NCBI RefSeq assembly: GCF_001735805.1
Contig: NZ_CP017248.1
Location: 9,238,001 to 9,302,000, forward strand
Reading direction: 5' to 3'
DNA from: Streptomyces fodineus
Lineage (GTDB): Bacteria; Actinomycetota; Actinomycetes; Streptomycetales; Streptomycetaceae
DNA length: 64,000 bases
Below the pieces are notes generated by a model. That model was not told the DNA's origin. It searched no databases and saw nothing but the letters and a program-made list of their open reading frames with translations. This document shows, one piece after another, positions 48,174 through 56,143 of the stretch; the first letter of the stretch is position 1; every line of letters begins with the position of its first letter. Made by a program: the position numbers and the translations under genes.

Positions 48174-48456
48174 GCACCGCGTCCGCGTCCCACTCGGCGG
48201 TGCGGGGCCGGGCGCCGGTCTGCACGGACACCCGCCGGAGGAACTCGTCGCAGTCGAACGTCTCGGGACGCCCGCGGTCCAGATGCAGGGCCTCGTCCAG
48301 CGGGGCGGGCAACCGCGCCGCCAGCTCGTCGGCCTCTTCCGGGGAGATCCGGGTCGCGAGCGCCCACAGGACCGCCTCGCAGACGCGCTCGGCCTCCTCC
48401 TGGCTGCGGAATTCCCCGCGGTCACGGACCTGGGTCAGGAACTCCTGCAACTGCAT
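48070..48456 (-). CDS. DUF2267-family protein
   Basis: The protein is 128 residues. MQLQEFLTQVRDRGEFRSQEEAERVCEAVLWALATRISPEEADELAARLPAPLDEAL and ATVADAVPGPQLDRLLSRLPARYAEFFG fit the repeated helical plan of DUF2267. Its function is unknown. ATG 48456 is followed by a natural N-terminus. The 3' third of the gene has been duplicated just downstream. Confidence 0.82.
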   Translation of the reverse strand: MQLQEFLTQVRDRGEFRSQEEAERVCEAVLWALATRISPEEADELAARLPAPLDEALHLDRGRPETFDCDEFLRRVSVQTGARPRTAEWDADAVLCTVADAVPGPQLDRLLSRLPARYAEFFGRPTPD

Positions 48457-48610
48457 GGCGGCCTCCCACTGTCGTCCCAGGCCATCACGGCGAGCCGCAC
48501 TCTCCCCGGCTGCCGTCGCGCGACGGCACGGGAAGGAGCGGGTGCCCCGTCGGACCACCACCCGATGAATGCCCGCCGGGCGCCCCGCGAAAACGGGACT
48601 GCCCGGCGGC

Positions 48611-49060
48611 TCAGGCTCGCTGGCCCAGGTCCGACAGGAACCGGAGGAAGGCGTCGACACCGGCACCTGCGAGTGGGGTGCCGTGTGCGAAACCGACCGC
48701 GCGCAGGTCGTGGGGCAGCTTGGCGAGGCTGTCGACACGCAGCGCCGGATCGGCGGCGAGGGCTGCCGGGCCGAGGGCCGGCTCGCCGCGGTGGAAGACC
48801 GCGTCGCCCAGGAGGGCGGTGCGGCTGGGCTCGTGGAACAGCACCACGTGCCCCGGTGAATGACCGGGCGTGTGGATGACGCGCAGGCCGTCCGAGCCTT
48901 CCAGCAGCTCCCCGTCGGCGATCGTCCCGTCGGCCGCGAACGGCGCCCAGTGCAGCTTGGGCAGACGGTCGAGAAGCCGCCCGGCGCGACCCGACCGGCC
49001 CTCGGGCGGGACGCGGCCGGCTTCCAGCCAGGGTCGGTCGGCCTCGTGGATCAGGATCCG
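48611..49060 (-). pseudogene. C-terminal half of a metallo-beta-lactamase-fold hydrolase
   Basis: The translation (LIHEADRPWLEAGRVP, then LRVIHTPGHSPGHVVLFHE, TALLGDAVFHRGEPALG and LPHDLRAVGFAHGTPLAG) carries the second half of an MBL fold, with the His of TPGHSPGH and the Asp of LLGD. The first half with the HxHxDH motif is missing. The frame is open leftwards from 49885 only because it reads antisense of the LeuD-like fragment. The matching N-terminal piece is at 49346 on the other strand. Confidence 0.75.
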
Positions 49061-49066
49061 CGCGGC

Positions 49067-49342
49067 CGTACGGCGGCGGAGGCCGGACGCGCCCTGCTGT
49101 TCCTGCGCAACTGCGTCAACCACGGGCTGCCCGCGCTGACCGTCCCCGGAGTCACGGCGGCCTTCAGCGACGGCGACCGCATGCGTCTGGACTTCGCCGA
49201 GGGCTGCGTGGAGAACACCACGGCCGGCCTCCGCCTCCGGGGCGGCGCGCTTCCCCCGCTCGTCCTGGACATCCTCGCCGCGGGCGGCATCCTGCCCAGA
49301 CTCGTCCGCGAAGGCTATGTGCCCACGGAATCCGGGAGCTGA
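49067..49342 (+). pseudogene. LeuD-like (aconitase swivel) fragment
   Basis: RTAAEAGRALLFLRNCVNHGLP is followed by TVPGVTAAFSDGDRMRLDF, VENTTAGLRLRGGALPPLVLDIL and AAGGILPRLV, the pattern of the C-terminal half of 3-isopropylmalate dehydratase small subunit or homologues (RN-NG-P, then DGD, then LPP-LDIL-AGG). The N-terminal half is absent; the left end meets the MBL fragment on the other strand. The stop at 49342 is 3 bases before an MBL start, so these two were once an operon. Confidence 0.72.
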
Positions 49343-49345
49343 GAC

Positions 49346-49429
49346 ATGACGGCGCACCAGCAGATCGCCCCGGGCATCACCCGGATCGCGACGACCGCAC
49401 GGGACAACGCCTTTCTCGTCGCCAGCGAC
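49346..49429 (+). pseudogene. N-terminal piece of the metallo-hydrolase
   Basis: MTAHQQIAPGITRIATTARDNAFLVASD is a typical start of an MBL-fold protein, but the reading frame then runs into antisense sequence of a PEP-mutase-like fragment. The missing middle contains the HxHxDH metal site. It is the missing start of the C-terminal fragment at 48611, in inverted orientation. Confidence 0.65.
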
Positions 49430-49435
49430 GTGGTC

Positions 49436-49885
49436 GTAGCGTTCGCCGATCGCGGACCAGTCGCGCAGGCCGACGAGTTCGAACAGGCCGCGCGGACCCG
49501 GGGTGACCTCAGGCAGTGTGCCGCCGAGGCGGCGCGGGGCCGCCAGTCCGTGCGGGGCGTAGGGGGCGAGCAGGGCGCCCGGGTGGATGGCGATCCGGTA
49601 GCCGAGGGCGGCGAGGCGCTCGGGCGCGGTGTCGGGGGTGAGGCCGCCCTGGACCATGTTGATCAGGAGCGGGGCGTCGACGGAGGCGGCGATCCTCTCG
49701 ATCTCCTCGGTGGTCCGCGGCGCCTCGACGAAGACGACGTCCGCGCCCGCGGCGGCGTACCGGCCCGCGCGCTCGATGGCCTGGTCGAGGCCCAGCGGTC
49801 CGCGGGCGTCGGTCCTGGCGATGATCACGAGGTCGTCGGTGCGCGCCGGCACACCTTCCACCGGCTGCTCGTTCCCGCCGAGCAC
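49436..49885 (-). pseudogene. 5'-truncated isocitrate lyase / PEP mutase-like gene
   Basis: RTDDLVIIARTDARGPLGLDQAIERAGRYAAAGADVVFVEAPRTTEEI is the core of an isocitrate-lyase/PEP-mutase-family protein, followed by LLINMVQGG and YRIAIHPGALL. The N-terminal third with the Mg-binding part is missing, and the C-terminus ends at the junction with the MBL piece. The open frame continues into unrelated antisense sequence, so no functional product is expected. Confidence 0.72.
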
Positions 49886-49903
49886 GCCGACTGACCGGGG
49901 CGA

Positions 49904-50065
49904 TCACCCGGCAGACTCATCCCCGCAGGCGGGCTCACGGACCGGCACAGGCCGGCCGATGTCGCGGGCCCAACCGGGCCTGACATGCGCGGCGAACTCC
50001 GCGAAGTCCGCCCGCAGAAACCGCGGATCGAACGGCTTCAGCCGCACCTGCCGACGGTCGTCCAC
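49904..50065 (-). pseudogene. Unidentified C-terminal gene fragment
   Basis: A frame of about 50 codons (RLKPFDPRFLRADFAEF, AAHVRPGWARDIGRPVP) ends in TGA at 49904 and looks coding in composition, with a stop just upstream of it. I do not recognise the family. It lies between the PEP-mutase fragment and a Tn3 transposase scrap. Confidence 0.3.
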
Positions 50066-50139
50066 CCATCAGATCTCGGGCTGTTGAAGGCGGCTTCGGC
50101 CCGACCCGGCCCCGGTTGCGCTCGGGCTCGCGCCGGAAC

Positions 50140-50232
50140 GGCACCTACACCGCCTTTCGCGAGGTCGGCCGCCGGATCCGCACCGTCCAGCTGATGCGCA
50201 ATCTCTCGGACGCGCCGTTGCGCCGGCGGGTG
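50140..50232 (+). mobile_element. Tn3-family transposase remnant
   Basis: TYTAFREVGRRIRTVQLMRNLSDAPLRRRV matches the conserved RxIRTxxLLxYLSDxxLRRxI region of Tn3-family transposases, about 30 codons long. No terminal inverted repeat was found beside it. It marks a mobile element that once sat at this site. Confidence 0.62.
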
Positions 50233-50350
50233 AGCATGACGCCCCGGCCATCGCCGAGATCGTGCGCCGGCTCCAGGCACCTCACGGAGCCCTGGCACCG
50301 TGGAGTTCCGGCACCGCGTCCGAGGGCTGACCCCGGGGACCGGGTCGAGG

Positions 50351-50917
50351 TCACAGCAATCGGTCGACCAGCCCGTCGACGTACTCCGGGGTGAGCGGGC
50401 CTATGCCGAGCAAGACGCGGATGTACATCGGGGCCATGATGTGGTCCAGCACGGCGAACGCGTCGGGTGCGTGCTCGCCGCGTTCGCGGGCGCGATCGAG
50501 CATGGACTGCAGTTGTCGGGTGCGTTCGGCGAGGAGGTCGTCACGCGCCTGCACGCCCTGCTGACCCATGCTCGACAGAGCGACGGCCAGGCGCACCACC
50601 GCCAGACCGTCGGGGCCGGTGATCTCGCGGGCCACGTTGGCCGCGTACGTGCGCAGGTCGCCGGCCAGGCTCCCGGTGTCGGGCATCGGCGACCGCGCGT
50701 TGAGGCGGGTGAGCGCGACATCGGTGAGCAGGTTTGCCAGGCTGCCCCACCGGCGGTAGATGCTGCTGTCGGCTACGCCCGCGCGGGCTGCGACCTCGCC
50801 GACGGTGAAGTTGCCGTAGCCGCGCTCGCTGATCAGGTCGGTGACGGCCTGGTGCACCTCCGCGCCGACGCGGGCGCTGCGCCCGCCGGGCCGCCGGGCT
50901 CGCTGTCGCTCGTTCAT
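50351..50917 (-). CDS. TetR-family regulator
   Basis: The protein is 188 residues. The helix-turn-helix is ISERGYGNFTVGEVAARAGVADSSIYRRWGSLANLLTDVALTRL (residues about 28-75); the C-terminal ligand domain (VVRLAVALSSMG, LDHIMAPMYIRVLLGIGPLTPEYVDGLVDRLL) is TetR_C-like. It is divergent from an MFS exporter gene and has direct repeats of TAACGCAG in the shared region, so it most likely represses that exporter. Confidence 0.86.
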   Translation of the reverse strand: MNERQRARRPGGRSARVGAEVHQAVTDLISERGYGNFTVGEVAARAGVADSSIYRRWGSLANLLTDVALTRLNARSPMPDTGSLAGDLRTYAANVAREITGPDGLAVVRLAVALSSMGQQGVQARDDLLAERTRQLQSMLDRARERGEHAPDAFAVLDHIMAPMYIRVLLGIGPLTPEYVDGLVDRLL

Positions 50918-50927
50918 GCCCCCACCT

Positions 50928-50984
50928 TAACGCAGTTATGACTTGCGTTTGCGAGTCAACCCTCCCTAGAGTCGCCTAACGCAG
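50928..50984. promoter_or_regulatory. TetR/MFS intergenic operator region
   Basis: TAACGCAG occurs at 50928-50935 and again at 50977-50984. Between them, TGACT and AGTCA form an inverted repeat around TGCGTTTGCG. Any of these could be the TetR operator. Confidence 0.45.
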
Positions 50985-51063
50985 CCACTGGCTGCTTTAG
51001 GGCGCCCAGAGGCTGACCGCGTCGGCCGTGGAGAGGCGCAACTGACGATTGAGAGGAATCCCC

Positions 51064-52533
51064 ATGGCTGCATCGCCCGCGGCCGCAGGCAGTCGACCAA
51101 ACCGGGCCGTGCTGCTCACGGTGACCTGCCTGGGCCAATTCATGGTTCTGCTCGACAACACGATTGTTGGAGCAGCGCTGCCCGATATGCAGCACCGGCT
51201 GCACACTCAGCTGACCGGTCTGCAGTGGATCGTCGACGCGTACGTACTGCTGGTCGCCATGCTGCTGCTGTCCGGCGGTGTCTTCGCCGACCGGTTCGGC
51301 CGCAAGCGGGTCTACCTGACCGGCGTGGCGGTGTTCACCGCCGCGTCGCTGCTGTGCAGCCTCGCGCCCTCGCTCGCCTGGCTGGTCGTCGGCCGGGTGC
51401 TGCAGGGCATCGGGGCCGCGGCGCTGAGCCCTGCCTCGCTCGCCCTGCTCGCCGCCGCCTATCCCGTGCCGCAAGAACGAATCAAGGCGATCGGGCTGTG
51501 GGCCGGACTCAGCGGAATCGGTCTGGCCGCAGGCCCCGTGGCCGGCGGCGTGCTGACAGAAGCCTTCGGCTGGCCCGCCATCTTCCTGGTCAATCTGCCC
51601 ATCGGCGTGATCCTGCTGCTGGTCGGCCTGCGCCACCTCGGCGAGTCCCGCAACCCGAGCGCCCCCGCGATCGACATCCCGGGCACGGTGCTGTCCGTTC
51701 TGGCGGTGGGGGCGCTGACCTACGGGCTGATCGAAGGGGGTGCCCGCGGCTGGACCTCACCGGTCATCCTGGGCAGTTTCACCGCCGGGGTGATCCTCCT
51801 CGCCGCTTTCGTCGCCGTCGAAGCCCGTCGTTCCGCTCCGATGCTGCCGCTGCGGCTGTTCGGGCAGCGCCTGTTCACCGTGTCCAACACCGCCATGGTC
51901 GTGGTGGGGTTCGCGCTCATGGGTTCGTCGTTCTTCTTCTCCCAGTTCTTCGTGTACGTCCAGGGCAGCTCGATCCTGCGCGCCGGCCTGCAGACCCTGC
52001 CGCTATCCCTCGCCATGGTGATCGTCAGCCCGTACGCGGGCCGGCTCGCCGCCCGGTACGGCTTCCGAATCGTGGTCACCACCGGCCTGGCCCTGGCCGG
52101 CCTGGGACTGCTGGCGCTCGGCATGGTGCACGCCGACACCGGCTACGGGAACGTGTGGTGGCGGCTGGGACTCGCCGGCATCGGCTTCGCACTGGCCATG
52201 TCCCCGCTGACAGGCGCCGCCATCCAGGCAGTCAGCCCGCAGGAAGGCGGCCTCGCCTCAGGCATCAGCAGCACCACCCGGCAGATCGGCGCGGTGCTCG
52301 GCGTGGCGGTGCTCGGAGCCGTCGTCCGCACCCGGCAATCCGGCGGCACCTCCTTCGAGACCGGCCTCAACAGCGCCTTCCTCGCTGCCGGCGCCATCAC
52401 TTTGGCCACCGCCGTGTTCACCGGCCTGTGGCTGGCGAGGTCCAAGCCCGCGGAAGGCCCCGCGGCGCCGCGACGTTCCACCGGTCCAGGTGCGGTCACC
52501 ATCTCCAACGAGGCATCCGTGAACAGCCGTTGA
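51064..52533 (+). CDS. MFS drug exporter (DHA2 type)
   Basis: The protein is 489 residues with about 14 membrane helices. Motif A is GVFADRFGRKRVYLTG, motif C is GLWAGLSGIGLAAGPVAGG, and the first helix carries QFMVLLDNTIVGAALPDM typical of EmrB/QacA-type transporters. It probably exports a toxic compound under control of the divergent TetR gene. ATG 51064 follows AGAGGAATCCCC. The next gene, an SDR, follows by 74 bases on the same strand. Confidence 0.9.
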   Translation: MAASPAAAGSRPNRAVLLTVTCLGQFMVLLDNTIVGAALPDMQHRLHTQLTGLQWIVDAYVLLVAMLLLSGGVFADRFGRKRVYLTGVAVFTAASLLCSLAPSLAWLVVGRVLQGIGAAALSPASLALLAAAYPVPQERIKAIGLWAGLSGIGLAAGPVAGGVLTEAFGWPAIFLVNLPIGVILLLVGLRHLGESRNPSAPAIDIPGTVLSVLAVGALTYGLIEGGARGWTSPVILGSFTAGVILLAAFVAVEARRSAPMLPLRLFGQRLFTVSNTAMVVVGFALMGSSFFFSQFFVYVQGSSILRAGLQTLPLSLAMVIVSPYAGRLAARYGFRIVVTTGLALAGLGLLALGMVHADTGYGNVWWRLGLAGIGFALAMSPLTGAAIQAVSPQEGGLASGISSTTRQIGAVLGVAVLGAVVRTRQSGGTSFETGLNSAFLAAGAITLATAVFTGLWLARSKPAEGPAAPRRSTGPGAVTISNEASVNSR

Positions 52534-52607
52534 CGGCGACACCGGCTTGGCCGGGAGACGTCCCGCCGGAGGCCGTCGCAACATTTCCGATTCCAACGGA
52601 GAGACAC

Positions 52608-53498
52608 ATGTCCCGCACGTTTCTCATCACCGGCGTGAGCAGCGGCCTCGGCCGCGCCTTCGCCACCGCCGCCCTCGAGGCCGGCCATACCGTCATCGGC
52701 ACCGTTCGGAACCCGGACCAGATCGCCGCCTTCGAGCAGTTCGCTCCGGGCCGCGCTCACGCCCGCGTGCTGGACGTCACCGACACCGATGCCGTCGCGC
52801 CGACCGTCGCAGCGGTCGAGGCAGAGGTGGGCCCCATCGACGTACTCGTCAACAACGCGGGCTACGGTGTCGAGGGCACCTTCGAGGAAACCCCGCCCGC
52901 CACCTTCCGCCACCAGTTCGACGTCAACGTCTTCGGCGTCATCGCGGTCACCCAGGCCGTTCTGCCCCGCATGCGCGAGCGCCGTGCCGGGCACATCCTG
53001 TTCGTGACCTCCATGGGCGGTCTGCGCGCGTTCCCCGGCCTGGCCGCCTATCACGGCTCCAAGTTCGCCGTCGAGGGCATTGCGGCCACGCTCGCCCTGG
53101 AGGTCGCACCATTCGGCATTCACGTCACGGCGATCGAGCCCGGCTCCTTCCGCACCGACTGGGCGGGCCGCTCCATGCACCGCGTAGAAAGCACCATCGC
53201 CGACTACGACCCGATCTTCGCCCCGATCCGCCAACGCCGCCTCGACATGAGCGGTCAGCAGCTCGGTGATCCCGCCCAAGCCGGCCGCGCCCTGCTCGCC
53301 ATCGTGGAGGCCGAAAAGCCGCCGACCCACCTCATCCTCGGCAGCGACGCCCTCCGCCTCGTCGCCGACGCCCGCTCCGCCTTCGACGCGGAGACAGCCG
53401 CCTGGAACGAGCTGTCGAAATCCACCGACTACCCCGACGGGGAACAGATCGCCGGGAGGCGGCTCGGCGTGCGGCCCGTTCGGGACCCCGCCGGGTGA
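52608..53498 (+). CDS. SDR-family oxidoreductase
   Basis: The protein is 296 residues. FLITGVSSGLGRAFATAAL (cofactor site), VLVNNAGYGVEGTF, ILFVTSMGGLRAFPGLAAYHGSKFAVEGIAATLALEVAPFGIHVTAIEPGSF with Tyr-x3-Lys are all present. ATG 52608 has ACGGAGAG upstream. It probably forms a transcript with the MFS gene. The last dozen residues (RRLGVRPVRDPAG) are read from the antisense of an IS110 remnant, so the original C-terminus has probably been altered. Confidence 0.87.
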   Translation: MSRTFLITGVSSGLGRAFATAALEAGHTVIGTVRNPDQIAAFEQFAPGRAHARVLDVTDTDAVAPTVAAVEAEVGPIDVLVNNAGYGVEGTFEETPPATFRHQFDVNVFGVIAVTQAVLPRMRERRAGHILFVTSMGGLRAFPGLAAYHGSKFAVEGIAATLALEVAPFGIHVTAIEPGSFRTDWAGRSMHRVESTIADYDPIFAPIRQRRLDMSGQQLGDPAQAGRALLAIVEAEKPPTHLILGSDALRLVADARSAFDAETAAWNELSKSTDYPDGEQIAGRRLGVRPVRDPAG

Positions 53499-53775
53499 AG
53501 CAGTCGCCGCCCAGGTCGTGGTAGGGCAGGTCGTTGCTGAGCATGGCCAGATCGCGGTGATGATCGAGTGCTCGACGGCGACCAGCGCCTTGATGGAGCC
53601 CGATCCGGAGGTCAGCCGTTTGTGGCGACCCTGCAGAAAGCTGCCCTCGGTGCGCGCCGCCCCGCACAGCGCCGCCTTCATCCCACCGGGGGAACCGGGT
53701 CATGTCGCCCCCGGTCTCGGCCACGATCACCTCGGCCACCGCCCGGTTGATCCCGGGCGGCTTCATGATCATCCC
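53461..53775 (-). mobile_element. IS110-family transposase remnant
   Basis: Three minus-strand frames give pieces of an IS110-type transposase: PPGINRAVAEVIVAETGGDM (53701-53760), then KALVAVEHSIITAIW near 53560, then SNDLPYHDLGGDCFTRRGPERA (about 53461-53540). The order is correct but frames are shifted and internal parts are lost. It overlaps the 3' end of the SDR gene on the other strand. Confidence 0.75.
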
Positions 53776-53899
53776 GTGGCGGGTTTCTGCCGTATCCGGG
53801 TCACGTCCCACCCTCGCAGCCCGCTCCCCATGGAGGGGCCCGGGCCGGGAGCGAGGTGGGCCCGCTCCCGGCCCGGGCCGGATACCCGGTCGGGGTCCG

Positions 53900-54535
53900 C
53901 TACAGCTCCGCCCGTACCGCGCGGGCGGCCGCGACCAGGTTCTCCAGCGAGGCGCGGGTCTCCGGCCAGCCCCGGGTCTTCAGCCCGCAGTCGGGGTTGA
54001 TCCACAGCCGTTCGGCGGGGATGGCCCGCAGCCCGGTGCGCAGGAGTCCGGCCATCTCCGGTGTGCCGGGCACGCGCGGGGAGTGGATGTCGTAGACACC
54101 GGGGCCGGCCTCGCGCGGGTAGCCGTGGGCGGCCAGTTCCCGGGCGACCTGCATATGGGAGCGGGCGGCCTCCAGGCTGATGACGTCGGCGTCGGGGTCG
54201 TCGATGGCCTGGACGACGTCACCGAACTCGGCGTAGCACATATGGGTGTGGATCTGGGTGTCCGGGCGTACGCCACCGGTGGTGAGCCGGAACGCCTCGG
54301 TGGCCCAGGCGAGATGGCCGGGCCGGTCGGCGGCGCGCAGCGGAAGGGTCTCGCGCAGCGCGGGCTCGTCGACCTGGATCACCGAGGTCCCGGCCGCCTC
54401 CAGGTCACCGACCTCGTCGCGCAGGGCGAGGGCGACCTGCCGGGCGGTCTCGGCGAGCGGCTGGTCGTCGCGGACGAACGACCAGGCGAGCATCGTGGCG
54501 GGGCCGGTGAGCATGCCCTTGACGGGGCGGTCGGC
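53900..54535 (-). pseudogene. metE: metE, 5'-truncated (C-terminal part only)
   Basis: The translation carries RPVKGMLTGPATMLAWSFVRDD, then EVGDLEAAGTSVIQVDEPALRE, QIHTHMCYAEFGDVV with the zinc-binding His and Cys, DIHSPRVPGTPEMAGLL and NPDCGLKTRGW with the second Cys. This is the C-terminal quarter (about 208 of roughly 770 residues) of cobalamin-independent methionine synthase. Upstream of 54535 the homology stops, so it has no N-terminal domain and cannot be functional. An IS110 scrap lies on its downstream side. Confidence 0.85.
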
Positions 54536-54791
54536 CCGGCGAGGAGGCGGATCACGTCCGTCATTCGGAGGGTGAGGTGGGACACGCCGCCGAAGCGTGT
54601 GGTTCCGCGGTTCGGTGGGGAAAGCGGCCTCGGGGCATCCTCGGCATCCGGCGCCGGCACGGCCGGCGCGGCGCGCCGCTGACGGGGATTGAAGCCGGTC
54701 GGGTGATTGACGGGCCGGTCCCGGCTCGGGTGCGGCCCGTCGCGGGCTCGGCCGGAGAGACTGCCGCCATCCCGATGGAGGTGGCGAACAT

Positions 54792-55982
54792 ATGCTCAGC
54801 GACAGCACAGCGACGATCCTTGCCGAGAGGCCGAGCGTGGCGGCGGTCGTCGACGCCGCTCCGCGTGTGGCGCAGATCGCGGCGCGGTGCAGTGACGAGA
54901 CGGAGGCCGCCCGGCGGCTTGCGCCCGAGGTGGTCGAGGCGGTCCGCGAGGCCGGGTTCGCCCGGCACTTCGTCCCCGCGGCCTTCGGCGGTACCGAAGG
55001 CCGCTTCGTGGACATGACCTCGGCGGTGGCGCTGGTGGGCGAGGGCTGCGCCTCGGCGGCCTGGGCCGCCTCCCTGTCCGCGCACGCGGCCCGGTACGGC
55101 GCCTACCTGCCCGTGGAGGGACAGGCGGTGCTCTGGGGCGACGGGCCGGACGCCCTGATGGCGGGCGCGCTCATGCCGGCCGGGAAGGCGGAACCCGTCT
55201 CCGGGGGCTGGCGGCTCAGCGGGGAGTGGAAGTACATCAGCGGGGTGCGGTTCGCCGACTGGGTGTTCGCCTGCTCCGCCGTACCCGGCAAGGTGGGCCC
55301 CGACGGGCGGGGCGAGGTGCGGTTCTTCGCGGTGCCGCAGGCGGACATCGTCGTGAAGGACACCTGGTCCACGCTGGGCATGCGCGGGACCGGCAGCGAC
55401 ACGATGGTCCTGGACGACGTCTTCGTGCCCGACTGTCTGACCCTGTCGAGGTTCGACATCAACGCGGGGCGGGCGACGGCCTCCGAGGCCCGCTGCCACA
55501 CGGTGCCCGTGAACGAGGTGAACGGGCTGCCGCTCGTCGTGCCCGTGGTGGGCGCGGCGCGGGGCGCGGTGCGCGCGGCGGCCGAGCAGAACATGCGGCG
55601 GGCCGACCGGCGCGGCGCCCCGCTGCGTGAGAAGCCCCCGGTGCAGATCGACCTGGCGCGCTCGGCCGCCGAGGTGGACGCCGCCGAACTCCTCGTCCAG
55701 CGGGCGGCGCGGGTCGCCGACGGCGTCGAGGTGACCAAGGAGGGCGAGGCGGCGGTCCGTGGGCCGCGGGACTTCGCGATGGCGGTCGAACTGTCCGTGT
55801 CGGCCGTCGAACGGCTCTTCCGTGGCACCGGGACGAGCGGCCACTTCGAGGGCGACCCGGTCCAGCGGTTCTGGCGGGACGTCAACACCGCCGCGTCCCA
55901 TGTGATCTTCTCCTTCGAGACCACCGGAACGGCCTACGGGGCCTGGGTACTCGGTGCCGAGGGCGCGGAGCCGCGGCGTTGA
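54792..55982 (+). CDS. Acyl-CoA-dehydrogenase-fold flavin monooxygenase (group D-like)
   Basis: The protein is 396 residues. The acyl-CoA dehydrogenase fold is seen in AVREAGFARHFVPAAFGG, SAVALVGEGCASAAWAASLSAHAARYGAYLP, GWRLSGEWKYISGVRFADWVFA, TWSTLGMRGTGSDTMVLDDVFVP and FEGDPVQRFWRDVNTAASHVIF. This pattern (no catalytic Glu base, GxWxxxSG-type) is that of two-component monooxygenases such as HsaA and ActVA-ORF5, which use FMNH2 or FADH2 from a reductase. ATG 54792 follows GGAGG. It is first of a run of four plus-strand genes. No dedicated reductase is adjacent. Confidence 0.83.
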   Translation: MLSDSTATILAERPSVAAVVDAAPRVAQIAARCSDETEAARRLAPEVVEAVREAGFARHFVPAAFGGTEGRFVDMTSAVALVGEGCASAAWAASLSAHAARYGAYLPVEGQAVLWGDGPDALMAGALMPAGKAEPVSGGWRLSGEWKYISGVRFADWVFACSAVPGKVGPDGRGEVRFFAVPQADIVVKDTWSTLGMRGTGSDTMVLDDVFVPDCLTLSRFDINAGRATASEARCHTVPVNEVNGLPLVVPVVGAARGAVRAAAEQNMRRADRRGAPLREKPPVQIDLARSAAEVDAAELLVQRAARVADGVEVTKEGEAAVRGPRDFAMAVELSVSAVERLFRGTGTSGHFEGDPVQRFWRDVNTAASHVIFSFETTGTAYGAWVLGAEGAEPRR

Positions 55983-56143
55983 CCTCGGGGACGCCGGCCC
56001 TCGCCGAGAAGCGCCGGCACCCCGCAGAGCAGCCGGTTGCCACAAGTACAAGATCCAGGCCCCCTTTCTTTCTCCGCGCGGCACGGATACCCCTGGAGGG
56101 TGACAAGCCGGTCCGGCGGACGCGCTGCGGAGAGGAACAGGCC

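Noticed and set aside
48611..49885. A real fusion protein of PEP mutase and MBL domains
   Set aside because: The middle of the frame is antisense to a recognisable LeuD-like segment and both domains are incomplete, so a designed fusion is unlikely; a rearrangement scar explains it better.
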